Shown here piece after piece: positions 1 through 10,532 of a DNA stretch of 64,000 nucleotides. The notes beneath the pieces were generated by a model. That model made no database searches. It had not been told where the DNA came from and saw only the letters and a list, made by a program, of their open reading frames with translations. How positions within the stretch are numbered: the stretch's first letter is position 1; each line of letters begins with the position of its first letter. Location: NCBI RefSeq assembly GCF_030272615.1, contig NC_081407.1, positions 440,231,213 through 440,295,212 of the forward strand, written 5' to 3'. A program made the translations under genes and the position numbers. The stretch comes from Cryptomeria japonica. Taxonomy: Eukaryota > Streptophyta > Pinopsida > Cupressales > Cupressaceae.

Positions 1-172
1 TTTCTTGTTTTTGCGACTAAGATACTTGATATCTGCTTCAGTCATGTTTTCACTCTATTCACTGGTGGAAGAGTCTATGGGTTCAACTGCATTGAGATAA
101 TAGGCTAACGTATAGTCATTGGAAAAAGTAGGTATATTCATGGGTTGGTTTTATAAAGTACAGTCAATCAAT

Positions 173-649
173 TTAGGATTCAGGATGTACTGAGGATAAA
201 TCTTGGATAGGTTCAGGAGCGTTCACGGTATTGTTATCATAGTCATGGATCAAAAAGCCGAGTTCTAGAAGAATACCTTGCGTAAGTTTCTCGAGACCAA
301 GAAGAGTCAGATCATGATTATTAAAGTTCACGTTAATATTTAGTTGATCTAATTTGATAGACATACTTGTAACATCATTCACTACACCAGACTGGACGTC
401 ATATCATGGTTTAACAACAATAAGACCAGTAGACAGATTTTCATTGTTTGTATCAACTGATTCAAAATTTGAGGCTAAGTAGATATCATCTTGAATAAGA
501 CTGCCATCAAAGTCGTCAAAGTCATCAGATGAAGTTTTCAAGTCTTCTTCAGGTGATTTAGTAAGCATATGTATGGTATCAACATAAACATCTTTAATGA
601 TGCAAGTTCCTTCATGTTGTGGTTCATTTGTCACTTGTATCTGACACAC
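173..649 (-). pseudogene. Tat1 pol linker between G-patch and RT (decayed)
   Basis: One reading frame runs from 649 to 173 with a single internal stop near 404. The product is acidic, with DDFDDFDG and similar runs, and has no recognisable fold. Its place after the protease and G-patch, and before where RT should start, fits the poorly conserved spacer of Tat-type Pol. The region 650-1241 should be the upstream part of the same spacer, but I see only stop-rich sequence there. No function beyond spacer can be claimed. It could also be decayed sequence that is open by chance. Confidence 0.45.
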
Positions 650-1241
650 CTATTGACATGATCTTGATGTTTCTATGATTTGTTGTCATCTTCTCCATTC
701 AACTTCTTATGGACTGATAACTGGTTCTTGTTCTGTAGCTTCCAACTCTTCTTGTGTAGTGCTATACTTGATTTATTCTATTTTAGGATAGGGGTACATA
801 GATGACAAGCTTTTTGGTACTCTTCCTTCTTTCAATCCTTGTTCATAATTTGCTTTTCTCCTTAGTCTAATTTCTTGTATTTCCTTCTCTAGTATTATCT
901 ATTGCACCGCTAGGCTCTTCTGGAGTTTCTATAGTGGATGTGTCTGAGAGGTGGTCAGGACCCCATTCATACTCGTTTGAATCAGTCTCTGAATCGTCTA
1001 CTTGCTACCTACCTGTATATGTGACTGGAACTTTTAGAGGTGCAAATAATTCTCTAATTCTTACTACTTCATCTCTTATATCCTTAGGGACCTCAACTTC
1101 CTATATTATTGTAGCTGATACCATCAAAGCTTGAGCACTAACTGTTTCTTCTTTTTTGACTCCTAATTCCTTCTCTTTTCTACACTCTGTTTTTATTTGT
1201 TGAGTGTCTACTTCCTGTAATGTTAAAGGTTGTATTCTTTT

Positions 1242-1779
1242 CTACCACTTAGACTTAGAAACATGTTTTTGGTCTGATATCTTTTTTGGATTGTATCCTA
1301 GTCTAGCCTTATCATTTGTGGATTTGGCTTGTAGCTGAATTGGTTCAGTAATACCTTCCTTTTGTTTGCCTAAAGGACCAGTACCTGAGTACCCCATGCA
1401 TTGGATCATTTTGTAGCTAGGACCATATTGGTTTGAGGAAATCTCACAATGTCGTACCTCCTCATTTTGACTATCTTCCTTAAAGAGCCAGTTAAGAACA
1501 CCATCCTCTTCTATTTCATCCACCAAGGAGGTAGAAGACTGTACAAATAGACCATCGTATATGGTATTCAGAGCTGAATTTTTTGTTCTCATAGCCTCTG
1601 ATGGCTTGCCCAACTATTTTGGTGATGGAGGAAGAGAAACTAATGAAAGTACCAATTCTATCTTGTAGCCATCCATGCTGGTATTTGTAATCTTCAATCT
1701 CTTTTCTAAGTCTTTCATTAGTGCTTCTGGATTTGCATTTGGGAGGATGCCCTATTATGAGGTACAAAAGTATCTGCAC
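1242..1779 (-). pseudogene. Tat1 post-protease region with G-patch domain
   Basis: Two overlapping minus-strand frames cover this piece. The upstream frame (1779-1516) has a charged, probably helical segment (RLRKEIEDYKYQHGWLQ). The downstream frame (1613-1242) holds a G-patch-like motif: aromatic and glycine residues in QYGPSYKMIQCMGYSGTG, then PLGKQKEGITEPI, and a closing ARLGYNPKK. G-patch modules bind RNA or activate helicases, and they occur after the protease in Tat-type gypsy elements and in some retroviruses. The frame change between the two parts is a decay mutation. The family assignment is good; any activity is lost. Confidence 0.65.
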
Positions 1780-2458
1780 CTTTTGTCAATGCATTATAGA
1801 TGATATTTGTATCAGCAGGAATACTGACTTTAGCACCGTTATAAGGAAACTTTAAGAATTGATGGTATGTTGATGGTACTACCTTCATTTCATGAATCCA
1901 CGATCTGCCTAGTAATATATTATATGATAATGGAATATCAAGAACTTGGAAAAGAACATCTCTCTCTACCGGTCCCACTCTAATTGGTAATGACATCAAA
2001 CCTTTAGAAGTCCTTTCTTCTTCATCATAGGCTTTTATTGTTATTTTCTTGCCAGGATCAATGACATTTTCAGAGAATCCTAGTTGTGTAAGCAGACTGT
2101 AATTATAGATATTCAACCCCGCGCCTCCATCTATCAAAACATGTTTGACTCTATGTTTGTGGATCATGGCTTCAATATGCAATGGTTGGTTATGTGGATG
2201 ATTCAGTGAGTTATCATCTTCTTCTGAGAAGGTCAGATAGTGAGGTGAAGTCAGATGACCCACCATAGACTAAAACCGATCAATGTCTAAATCTTTTGGA
2301 ACATTGGTGGTGAGCAATGCTTTGTCTAGGATCTCTTTGTGAGCAAATGAGAGTTTTAGCAATTCAAAGATTGAGATTTGAGCATTTATCCTTTTCAACT
2401 GTTCAACTATGCTGTATCCAGAGGATGATGATGAGGTTAACCTTTTAAATTTGTCCAA
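1718..2458 (-). pseudogene. Tat1 aspartic protease (retropepsin-like) with upstream linker
   Basis: The frame opens with linker sequence (SIVEQLKRINAQISIFELLK, then HKEILDKALL), which in Tat-type elements immediately precedes the protease. The protease part has the active-site region VLIDGGAGLNIY, with Asp-Gly-Gly where D-(S/T)-G is usual, and the flap/C-terminal signature LLGRSWIHEMKVVPSTYHQ. Retropepsins cleave Gag-Pol in the virus-like particle. An in-frame TAG at 2270-2272 splits the frame; both halves are otherwise in phase. The frame is lost after about 1720. The loss of Ser/Thr in the catalytic triplet and the TAG both argue for a dead copy. Confidence 0.75.
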
Positions 2459-2980
2459 GGCTGATTATTTTTGTTTGTTTGGCAAGGCTAGTGGATTTGA
2501 TGTTGCTTGAGTAGGGTCGGAAGAACTAGCTCCTTGGAGAGTAACTTTTTGTGTAGGGGAAAAAGTGAGACTAGGCTAACATGTCCTAATCCTACCTTTT
2601 TACACACATTATGGAATACGAAAGAGCCTAGAGGTATCACACAATTGGCTACTTCTTTTTGTGGAAGAGAGAGCCATGGGCTACCTATTAGGATTTCTAT
2701 TCCTTTGTTGCAAATGATAGATAAAATGATGCAAGTTCAATTCCTAGCCCTAGAGTGCAAGTATGAACTAGTAACAAGATTGCAGAATTAATATTAAACA
2801 ATGGAAAGCTGTAAACACAAGGACAAGACAAGAATGCAGATGCATACCCAGAGTTAAAATCTGATTGAAAATGTTCGAGATGGGGGCGCAAGCACCACTG
2901 TCCTGATTCTGCTCCTGAAACTGCTGTTTTGCAACCTGAAAAGCTGTCAGAAAAATGCTGAAACTTGTTGTCTGACAGAA

Positions 2981-3074
2981 GGACCAGGGCGCCCAGTGCC
3001 CCTATCCCAGGGACCAGGGCACCCAGCGCCCTTGTCCTGGCAGGACCAGGGTGCCCCACGCCCCTGTCCTGGTC
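2981..3074. repeat. GC-rich tandem repeat, about 31 bp x 3
   Basis: Three units begin GGACCAGGG at 2981, 3011 and 3043, each 30-32 bp. They form an island of much higher GC than the AT-rich surroundings. Each unit is partly self-complementary (GGACCAGGG versus CCTGTCCTGG). The block lies downstream of the TATA box of the LTR-like insertion, so it would be in its transcript. Confidence 0.85.
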
Positions 3075-3684
3075 TTTTGCTCTGAAATTTGGTGTGTTGT
3101 TCCGTCTCAGTCCGCTTCCGTCGGATCTGCAACTTGCGGCGTCGTCTGAATCCCGAAACCTGCACTTATATCTGAAAAGGTATGGTGGGCGGCTATATAG
3201 GGTTTTGCCTTAGTCAAACCCCCACTTTGGTGGTTTCCACCTCCACGAATAGCCAAGTTGTATTGTAAAAGTAGTGTGTGCAGACCTTGTGTGTGTGCAA
3301 GATCCTAAAATGCAAGTAAGCAAACTAGAGCAACCTAGAAAGTAAACCCTAATTACTTGTACATGATAATGTAAGTGCTCCAAATCAAGATGCAAAGTGA
3401 TCTAAAGCATGAATACAAATGATATGATGAAGCTTATGCAAAGACATGAAAACAACATGAAATCATACCCAACCCCAAGGGAGGGGTACAAGCCAATCTT
3501 CAGTCGGTGATCCCTTATTGTTCTTCAATGCCTTCAAAGCCCTAAATGGATGAATGAAATTGATGGATGCTTGATGGATGGATGTTGAATGTTGTTGAAG
3601 TCTTCAAAGATCTGCTCTTTTGCTGCATAGAAGGTCCCTGAAAACCTAAATTTTTTTGGATCCTTTCAACTGAAGAAAGAGAGC

Positions 3685-3695
3685 TCTTATATATG
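3685..3695 (-). promoter_or_regulatory. TATA box of the LTR-like insertion
   Basis: On the minus strand the sequence reads CATATATAAGAGCTC, a strong plant TATA match. It lies within the LTR-like insertion, about 520 bp from its 5' end, as expected for an LTR promoter. The start site would be near 3660 on the minus strand. Assigned from the consensus only. Confidence 0.5.
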
Positions 3696-3816
3696 AAACC
3701 CTAGGTCTTAATTTCAACTTTTGGCCGATCTAGAGATTGAATCTCCTGCCAATTTCTTGGGGTTAAGCTTTATTTTATGATTGGATCGTGCTCCTAAAAT
3801 TTTAGGAAAAATGTCT

Positions 3817-3848
3817 GGGACCATGTGCACTCCGAGCGCCATGGTCCC
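3817..3848. repeat. Perfect 9-bp inverted repeat in LTR-like insertion
   Basis: GGGACCATG (3817-3825) pairs with CATGGTCCC (3840-3848) across a 14-nt loop. The arms resemble the GGACCAGGG core of the triplicated block at 2981-3074. It lies upstream of the TATA box, so it is a DNA element rather than part of the transcript. Confidence 0.7.
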
Positions 3849-4214
3849 GACAACTTTTCACCAAATTTTCAGGGCCGTCGGATATGATGATTTTAGAGAG
3901 AATCCTGAAGTTACAGGTGATTTTGAGATGTTTTGACCCCCGAAATCAAGCCCCCAAGTTCAAAATAGGACCTAATTAGGGTTTTTGATTAAATGATGTA
4001 TTGGAAGAATAAAATGAAAGGGGCACACTTTAATGAAAAGGGCCGAACTTTATGATGTGGAAGATGATAAAATAAGACCTTAGACCTAATTAATTTGATT
4101 AATTAAGTGCTAAAGGGGAAATGCGATGCAAAATGCAAAATGCGCCAAGGCGGGTGCTAAACTAGGTGTGAAATTGTACCACCCCAGCAAGTGCATACAA
4201 TTTACGATGCTACA

Positions 4215-5629
4215 CTTTCTTTTGAGAACAGGTGAGAGCTCTTGCATATCGCAATTCATTTGGTTTATCTTGAACTATAATCACATTGAAATATTCTAAG
4301 TGGGAAGGCTCAATCATGTTAATAACGTTGTCCTAATTGACATAAGTATAATTTACCTTGGCACCTCCTTTGGTATTTGAAGAATCACCTTCTTCATAAA
4401 TAGGCAAAGGGTCTTTAAATGCTTTATGATCTGTATTAGTCAGATGATTCCCAACAACAACTTTACCAGCATCTATCAGATCTTGAATCTCATGTTTTAG
4501 CTTCATGCAATTGTTTATGTTATGACCTTTATTCCGATGACAGTCACAATATTCATTTTCTCTCCACCATCTTGGTTTGACATCTGGATCATATAGTCTG
4601 GAGTTATCTGGTAGTGTTATCAAGTTGTTTGCCAATAGAGTTTTGAGAGTGGATTCATATGATTCTTCAAGAGGAGTAAAATCACGCTTAGGTTTGGAAA
4701 GCCAAGGCTTTTCTTTGAACCATTCCTTTGTTTTCTTTGGCAGATTTTCTGTTGCAGCCTCAGCGGCTTTAAGTGCTTGTGTACCACTTGCCAAGTTGAA
4801 TATTGTGGATTTTGAGTTGGTTTTGATAGTGTCTACTACTCCATCATTAACAAAATTCTTGTTATTGTCTTTGCCAAACTTCCAATACTTGTTCTTCTCT
4901 TTAGAGCTAGATCCTGGTTGTGTTTATTTCCAAGGTGTGATATCCCCCTTGTTTATGAGCACATCTTCCATTCTAATGGCATTATCTACCATTTTGTTAA
5001 ATGATGGGTGTACTTGCATTTGTATACTATATTTTAGTTGGGGGACCAAGTTATTGACAAGTATATCCATTTTCTCAGAGTCTGGGATAGGTCAAGAATA
5101 CCTAGAAAACATCTTTCTCCAACGTTGGAGAAAAGTAAGAAGAGGCTCTCCTATTTTTTGTTTAGTATTGCAAAGCTCGATCATAGTCATAGGATGTAGA
5201 ATGTTGTATGAGTACTGTTGTAAAAATAGTTTGATTAGTTCTTCAAACATTTTTATTCCCTTGGGTAGTTCTTCAAACATTTTTATTCCTTTGGGTAGAC
5301 TTGAAAATAGTTTGATTAGTTCTTCAAACATTCCATTCCTTTTGACAGTCAAGGATTTATTTTTCTGGAGGTTCAGTGTCTTCGTTAGGCTCACTTGATG
5401 ATGAGGAATCATTATCATTTTTGAGAATGTTATTATCATCCTTTTTTCCATCATTGTGTTCCATCTCATATACAGTGGGAGATTTAGGCTCATCAAAAAT
5501 TGGTTCGCCTGATAATGACGGTATGCCAGTGAGTGGATCCGTTTCATAAAATGGATTGTCGGTGTATGAAAGTGGTATTCCTTTGCCTTTGGCTTCTTTC
5601 TTACTAGAACTCCTAGTTTGTATAGGCAT
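4215..5629 (-). pseudogene. gag: Tat1 Gag (nucleocapsid-containing), frameshifted
   Basis: Gag starts at the ATG at 5629 (MPIQTRSSSKKEAKGKG), an acidic, serine-rich N-terminus. A frameshift near 5350 moves the frame; after it comes a classical retrotransposon Gag core segment with TKQKIGEPLLTFLQRWRKM. Near 4560 follows a zinc-knuckle-like motif, YCDCHRNKGHNINNCMKLK, then IQDLIDAGKV. A TAG at 4333-4335 interrupts the frame, but coding continues in phase to the LTR-like insertion at 4214. The protein would form the particle and bind genomic RNA. A 30-bp in-frame duplication lies in the core. Multiple lesions make it non-functional. Confidence 0.75.
5237..5296 (-). repeat. 30-bp in-frame tandem duplication in gag
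   Basis: Two 30-bp units (5237-5266, 5267-5296) differ at one base. Part of the unit with its upstream context recurs at about 5304-5332. Because the unit is ten codons, the reading frame is kept and the peptide MFEEL..PKGIK is repeated. Confidence 0.85.
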
Positions 5630-5729
5630 TTTTATGGATTAGTGAGACCTAAAGTTGTTTGTGATCAATTTCAGAGCTAGTTGTTCGGTTAATGTATTGT
5701 TTGGGAGAAACAACTGAGATTCAGTCTAG

Positions 5730-5842
5730 TTTCAGGAATGATCTATCCTATATAAGATGTTTATCTAAGTTGATTCTAAGTGCAGTGTAAGATTCACTTT
5801 GGTTTCAGGAACGATCTATCCTATATAAGACGTTATCTAAGT
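5730..5842. repeat. 73-bp spaced direct duplication
   Basis: The segment TTTCAGGAA(T/C)GATCTATCC followed by TATATAAGA(T/C)G starts at 5730 and again at 5803. The copies are about 40 bp each, separated by diverged sequence. The TATATAAG in both could look like promoters, but they lie in the leader. Confidence 0.75.
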
Positions 5843-6366
5843 GACTAAAATTTGATAGGTAGCTGATTGAACTAGTTGAAAGATGATCGACCAAATCGTG
5901 CAACGCAAATGGCAGAGGTACACTGTCTTGATTTGTTTATGCTCAGGAAAATTGATAACCACTATTATGTTTGCTGTAAGCTATTTTTAGGCAAGTTTGA
6001 CTATTCTGTTCTGACAAAACCAAAGACTTGTACGATAGGATTTTCTAAACCGGACGACAATTTAGCAATTACGGGATGACAAAAGTTTTGTTTCGTATGA
6101 GTTACTGTCTCGTACCATATGACAGATGGGTGTGTGTAGGATGACAAAAGACTCAAAGCTGTTCTATTTCATATGACACAAGATACAGAAATAGATGATA
6201 GATTAAAATGACTTGTACAACACAGGATTAGGTCTAGGATGACAAATTAGAAGACTCATACGAGACAGGATCAGATGTAGCACAATAAATTATCAGACTC
6301 ATACGACTGTTCACAAGATAGAGCCTAGAAATTCTAAGTTTTTTCGATTGCTAAGTATGATAATTG

Positions 6367-7473
6367 TGTTGGCATTATGTGAACCGGTATGAGGATATGA
6401 AGATATTGTATGTTGTCATTGATGTCAATCAGCTACCATGAAAGTGGTGGAAAATGAATGATGGAGAATGTCTTAAGATTGGTTCAAGACTATTGCATTT
6501 AATGCAATGTGCTCAACAGTCAAGATTGAACCATTTGAATTGCTTAACCTAATAGGTTTAGGGTTTAGGGTTTATGCTACTGACCTATCTATTTCCTATA
6601 AGGTAGATGTTGTGTTTCTTTCTGAGGTTGTTGGCAAAAGTTTTGTGTGTGTATCCAAGTGAAGGGATACGTGATTCTTGCCAGACCAAAAGAGAGAAGT
6701 GATACCTACAGAGTGTAAGTACAGAAGGTGAAGAGGAGCTAAAGCAGATCTGCATTGGCATTGAGTGTTGTTACTAGATCATTGTAATACCTATTGATCT
6801 CTAACCACTTCAACAGTTGGTAAATCCCTTAATAGGGTAGCTTGAACTAGCTTACTATAAATCCTTTAACAGGGTGACTCAAAACCATTGAGTTCTAGAA
6901 ATCCTCTAACAAGGTAGCCTTTAACCCTTAATCGGATATTCTAGCCATCCCTTAACCAGGTGATTCCTAATAGGATCATTTCCTAATAGAACCTATTGTA
7001 TCAATCTTTAACTGGACAAGGCTCCTAACAGAGTAGACTTCTAAAGAGTTCAAAAATAGCTTGTGGGTATTCATCCCCACCATGGCTTTTCCCAGTTGGG
7101 TTTCCACGTGAAAAATCTATGTGTCATGTGTGGTGTTATACATGTGATGGTTTGAGTGATTTGTGTCTAAAGGTAAATCATTTCGATCTAGCCATTTATA
7201 TATCTTTGATGATAGATTACATGTTCATGCACTAGGATGAAATGGAAATGAAGTATTAGATTGTATGAAAAGATAAGTGTCAACCGGTTTATGCTTGTCT
7301 CAGTTATTCTGGGTTTTGCCAGTTGTACTTTGTTTAAGACCAGTGTTACTATTTGTCTACCAAAGCATAGTGTCTACTGACAAACTGGTTTAAGGATTGT
7401 GTTTTTGCTTGTATTGATTCCCCCCCCCCTCTCAGTACCGGTTTGGTACTATCCATTCATCATTAAGTTATCA
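6367..7473 (+). mobile_element. Solo copia-type LTR inside the Tat1 leader
   Basis: The LTR begins TGTTGGCATT (6367) and ends TTATCA (7473), 1107 bp. It is flanked by AATTG (6362-6366) and AACTG (7474-7478), a 4/5 target-site match differing by one transition. Near its 3' end is the family hallmark GATT, a C-tract, then CTCTCAG (7416-7435). A GGGTTTCCACGTG segment recurs in the other copia-type LTRs here. No internal region remains, so it is a recombination-derived solo LTR in plus orientation. Confidence 0.8.
7411..7438 (+). promoter_or_regulatory. LTR 3'-end hairpin with C-rich loop (copy 1)
   Basis: GTATTGA (7411-7417) pairs with TCAGTAC (7432-7438) with one G-U wobble, enclosing a loop with a run of ten C. 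Equivalent hairpins occur in five other LTRs in this window. Confidence 0.65.
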
Positions 7474-7530
7474 AACTGAGTATGACCAATTCTGAGATGG
7501 ACAGATTTTGGACCAAGATACAGAATTTTG

Positions 7531-7725
7531 ACTTAAGATGGACAAGTTTCTGACACGGACAAAGTTTCGACTTAGTATGGACTAATTTCTAACACAGACA
7601 AAGTTTCAACTTAAGATGGACAAGTTTCTGACATGGACAGAGTTTCGACTTAGGATGGACTAGTTTCTAACACGGATAGAGTTTCGACTTAGGATGAAAT
7701 AGTTTCTGACACGGACATAGTTTCA
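7531..7725. repeat. 39-bp minisatellite, 5 units
   Basis: Units start at 7531, 7570, 7609, 7648 and 7687, an exact 39-bp period. The core is ACTTA-GATGGAC-A-TTTCT then ACACGGACA-AGTTTCG. Units differ by a few substitutions each. A partial unit precedes the array. It lies in the Tat1 leader. Confidence 0.9.
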
Positions 7726-8937
7726 AATCACTAAATTGTTTCTTGTCTTCTCCAATTTTGGTATTTCAATTTTTGTTTCAGGATTGAAAACACAGAAAAC
7801 AAGTAGTATGTATAGTGACTCCAATCACAGCATGCAAACCCTAAGGAATTTGGTGAGGAAAGAAAACCTTTGCTTGTAGACTCAGGTACACACCCAATAG
7901 CTAATCAGAATACGATTGCTGAGTCTCACGCAATGGATTCTCAACACTGTATTATCCGACTCCAAGTGCTAATGGGGGCACGAAATGACAAGTATCTTGG
8001 GAGAGTTACTATCTCTCTTGCACAAAGATTATCCCCCTTTTGGAGATGAACCGGGTAGCTTCTAATTTTAAATTGGATTTATTTAAGGATCCTTTCGGCG
8101 CGTCGAGGTATAAACTCAATTAAGAGGTCTCCCAACCTTGAAAACCAAGGTTTAATATACCCGAAGTTACAGAGGAGAGCTATTCCCGAGCACTGTCATT
8201 GACTTGATTTTCATCAAATCACATTTATTTTATAGTGGGTTAGAGTACTTGGTGTCTAGCCATTCCTACTTAGGTCGTTCTCCTCACACCAACCGTAACG
8301 GCTTTAAGAGTTTTTCAACCCCTCGGGAGGGCAGGCCTACTAAAGATGTACAAATCTCAAACAAAGAAAAAGCCTCAAGGGTTTGGATTTCTGATTGTGT
8401 AGAAAAAGAAAAGAGCATACTCTCCTACCTCTCAGAATCTTCTAAAAACACAAAAGACAAATTTGTTCTTTAACCAAATAGCAAGTTAGGTTCCTAAAAA
8501 ATGAATTTAAAGAATACACGATGTTTAGTCGATTCTCCTTAGGCAACCTACAAAGACAATGAATCAATAGTCATATTGTCTTTGTGTGACAAGCATATTC
8601 TTTGATAAGCATTATGCAAAAACTGATTAGGCTATGAAAAATTCTGAGATAGACAGATAAACAGTCAGGGTAAGTCGTCAGAATAATCAATAAAAATCAT
8701 GAAATTTGCCTTTTAACCAGAAAATACAAAGTTGTAAGATAGTATTAAAACTCGTACGATAGAGGATCCCAACTTGTACGAGATAGGATTCTAGTTCATA
8801 TGACACCTGTAGTTTGTCATTTCAGTCTGTGGGAATTGTCATATGAGATGTACAGACAAAAAATTGAAAAATCCAAAATCTAGAAAATAACAAAAAAAAT
8901 AAGTAGTCAGTCTTAGAGGCTGAAAAATGTAGTCTCG

Positions 8938-8957
8938 GGCCCCATGGTGGGCACTAG
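8938..8957 (-). promoter_or_regulatory. Tat1 primer-binding region
   Basis: Minus-strand sequence just inside the LTR reads TAGTGCCCACCATGGGGCCC. A GTGCCCACC-TGGGGCC motif next to the 5' LTR is a hallmark of Tat-lineage elements. It sits three bases after the LTR end at 8961. I do not assign the priming tRNA. Confidence 0.6.
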
Positions 8958-8960
8958 AAA

Positions 8961-10057
8961 TGTGTGTGTGAAAAAGTGGTCTATAAGCTGCAAGCACAAC
9001 ACTTCAATTAAGTCATTATATGCATGGTTAGTAATCAATAATCAATAAGTAAAAAACCATAACAAAGCCATTAATTGCCTTCTAAAAGATGCAAGTATAA
9101 GATTGCTCTCAGATTGTTATAAGCAATATTAGTGACTAGACTACACCAAGATGAAGGATATATTCTATATGATATTAACTATATGGATGCAAGATGGATG
9201 AATAATTCAAGCAATAATGGATGCAAATAATCTAAAAAGTACAATAATCTTCAATGACTCCAGAGTGAAATTAGCGTGATAATAATCTCCAAGCGTGTTC
9301 TCAAAAATCTCTGGGGTAAATTGGAATGAGAGCTTAAGACTGAATTTATAGAGAATCACAAGAGAAAAGCTCAATTTAGGATTAATTGAAAATAATTGAG
9401 AAATCAGGTTTAGTTAACCTTGAGATAGATTCCAATTATAGCTCAATTGAAATGCATTCAAATTAGAAGTCCAAGTTGCATTGGAAATAATAATAAATCA
9501 ATTCCATGCATTTGTGATAAAAATAGATAATTCTTTTATTTATTCAAGAAAAGAGTCTTTTCAATGCAACTGAACTTCTTTTTCTGAAAAGCTTTGAGTT
9601 CCAATTTTAGAGAATAATTCAATAACTCAATTTAATTGCTTTTCTGATTTCAAGTTCTAAATTTAGAAAAAGAAATAATATCTCAAGTTGATTTCTCTTT
9701 CAATTCAATTCTTTTATTTAATTTTTAATTCAACTCTTTGTTTGTGATTAATTCCTCTTTTGTAATAAATTAATTCCTTTTGCATGATTAAATGGAAATT
9801 TTATTAATTAATTAAATATGCAAGGATATTTAATAAATTAAAATGGGATAATTGATCAAAATGATATTCTTGGAAATGATTCAATTAATTAAATAAATAT
9901 TTAATTAATATTGAGTAATTGATTTGCCATGTGATATTTGATAATTAAAGAATTAATAATGTGCTCAAGATTAATTTAATTATCTTTGCTTAGGACCTTG
10001 GTGATGTTGTCAAGATTAGGGGCCCATGGTTTAGATGACCATTTTTAGGGTATTACA
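8961..10057 (-). mobile_element. Tat1 5' LTR
   Basis: On the minus strand the LTR starts TGTAATACCC at 10057 and ends ACACACACA at 8961 (1097 bp). The left neighbour is the primer-binding region; the right neighbour is C1 reverse transcriptase sequence starting at 10058. The shared CCTAAAAATGGTCA near its 5' end also occurs in the solo LTR at 11065-12411, so the two belong to related gypsy families. It is very AT-rich, with many TTAATTAA-type runs (9700-9960). The partner LTR is outside the window, so the target duplication cannot be checked. Confidence 0.75.
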
Positions 10058-10532
10058 AATATCCCTTACACACTAATCTTGCTTTGTTTTTGATTACCTT
10101 ACCATATTCATTAAGTTTATTTCTGAATACCCATTTAGTTCCAATTACATTTTTGTTTTTAGGCCAGGGAACCAATGTCCATGTGTTATTCTTTTCAATT
10201 TGTTCCAATTCATCTTCCATAGCTTTAATCCAATGTTTATCTTCACATGCCTCATTCATAGTTGCTGGTTCAAATTGAGAAATTAGACATACCTCCTCAT
10301 TTGCAAGTCTTTCTCTAGTCATAACTCCTTGATACTTATTCCCAATTATCTGACTTTCAGAGTGATTCAATCTTACATACCTGGGTGTATTCACTTGTTG
10401 TTGTTCTTTAGTCACTGTGGAATTCTTAGATGATGTCGGTGTGACTGGATCAACATTCTGTACTAGTATACTCATTGTAGGTTCATTTGTGATTATCTCA
10501 ACTGCCGGTTCAAAGTCTATAGGCCTTCTAAA
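10058..10532 (-). pseudogene. pol: C1 reverse transcriptase N-terminus (RVT_2 type)
   Basis: The frame shows the copia RT entry signature: HWIKAMEDELEQIEKNNTW, then IGTKWVFRNKLNEYGKVIKN and KARLVCKGYL at its cut end. This is the fingers region of RVT_2; the YVDD active site would be further on and is not in the window. Upstream (10400-10475) is the variable integrase-RT spacer. The frame stops because Tat1 is inserted at 10058, not because of a mutation. RT copies element RNA into cDNA in the particle. Family assignment is secure. Confidence 0.85.

Larger units (their letters stand above)
2706..4214 (-). mobile_element. LTR-like insertion between Tat1 gag and protease
   Basis: Gag coding sequence runs to 4215 and protease-linker coding resumes below about 2700; what lies between is non-coding. 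Read on the minus strand it starts TGTAGCATCG, like the TGTAG starts of the other gypsy LTRs here. It contains a TATA-type promoter (about 3690) followed by leader-like sequence and a GC-rich triplicated block. On the plus strand the right end is ATGCTACA at 4214, flanked by CTTTC. The left end is uncertain: CTTTGT precedes TGCAAATG near 2706, an imperfect match for the target duplication. A solo LTR of a gypsy family is the best reading. The exact left boundary is not resolved. Confidence 0.55.
5640..8937 (-). other. Tat1 5' leader (non-coding), with repeats and a solo LTR
   Basis: Between the primer-binding region and gag lie about 2.2 kb of Tat1 leader plus one 1.1-kb inserted LTR. I see no convincing protein in it; the 89-codon plus-strand frame at 8204-8473 resembles nothing known. 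It contains a 73-bp duplication (from about 5730), scattered TCATACGA-like motifs at about 6100-6330 and 8740-8860, and a 39-bp minisatellite (7531-7725). Long leaders are normal for Tat/Ogre elements. Confidence 0.55.
1..10057 (-). mobile_element. Tat1: Ty3/gypsy (Tat-lineage) LTR retrotransposon, left part outside window
   Basis: Read on the minus strand, this stretch has the order 5' LTR (10057-8961), primer-binding region, long leader, gag (5629-4215), linker, aspartic protease and G-patch region. RT, RNase H and integrase would follow beyond position 1. The CCHC knuckle followed by a LIDAGKV segment, the AQISIFELL motif before the protease and the G-patch after it are characteristic of the Tat lineage (Ogre/Retand-like). 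The element sits inside the RT of copia element C1: its LTR ends in CA at 10057, directly against RT codons. It carries two LTR-type insertions of its own (about 2706-4214 and 6367-7473) and many stops and frameshifts, so it is dead. Lineage assignment rests on motifs only. Confidence 0.8.

Noticed and set aside
2697-3213. Pro/Gly/Ala-rich proteins readable on both strands of the GC-rich block
   Set aside because: They come from a self-complement-rich tandem repeat inside a non-coding LTR-like region.
7531-7725. CRISPR-like regular repeat spacing
   Set aside because: Units are head-to-tail without unique spacers, and the context is a plant retrotransposon leader.
8204-8473. 89-codon plus-strand ORF in the Tat1 leader
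   Set aside because: No recognisable motif, antisense to the element, and protein-like features are absent; chance frame.
9700-9960. Possible matrix-attachment or origin-like AT-rich region
   Set aside because: It is the U3 part of the Tat1 LTR; AT-richness alone gives no support for another role.
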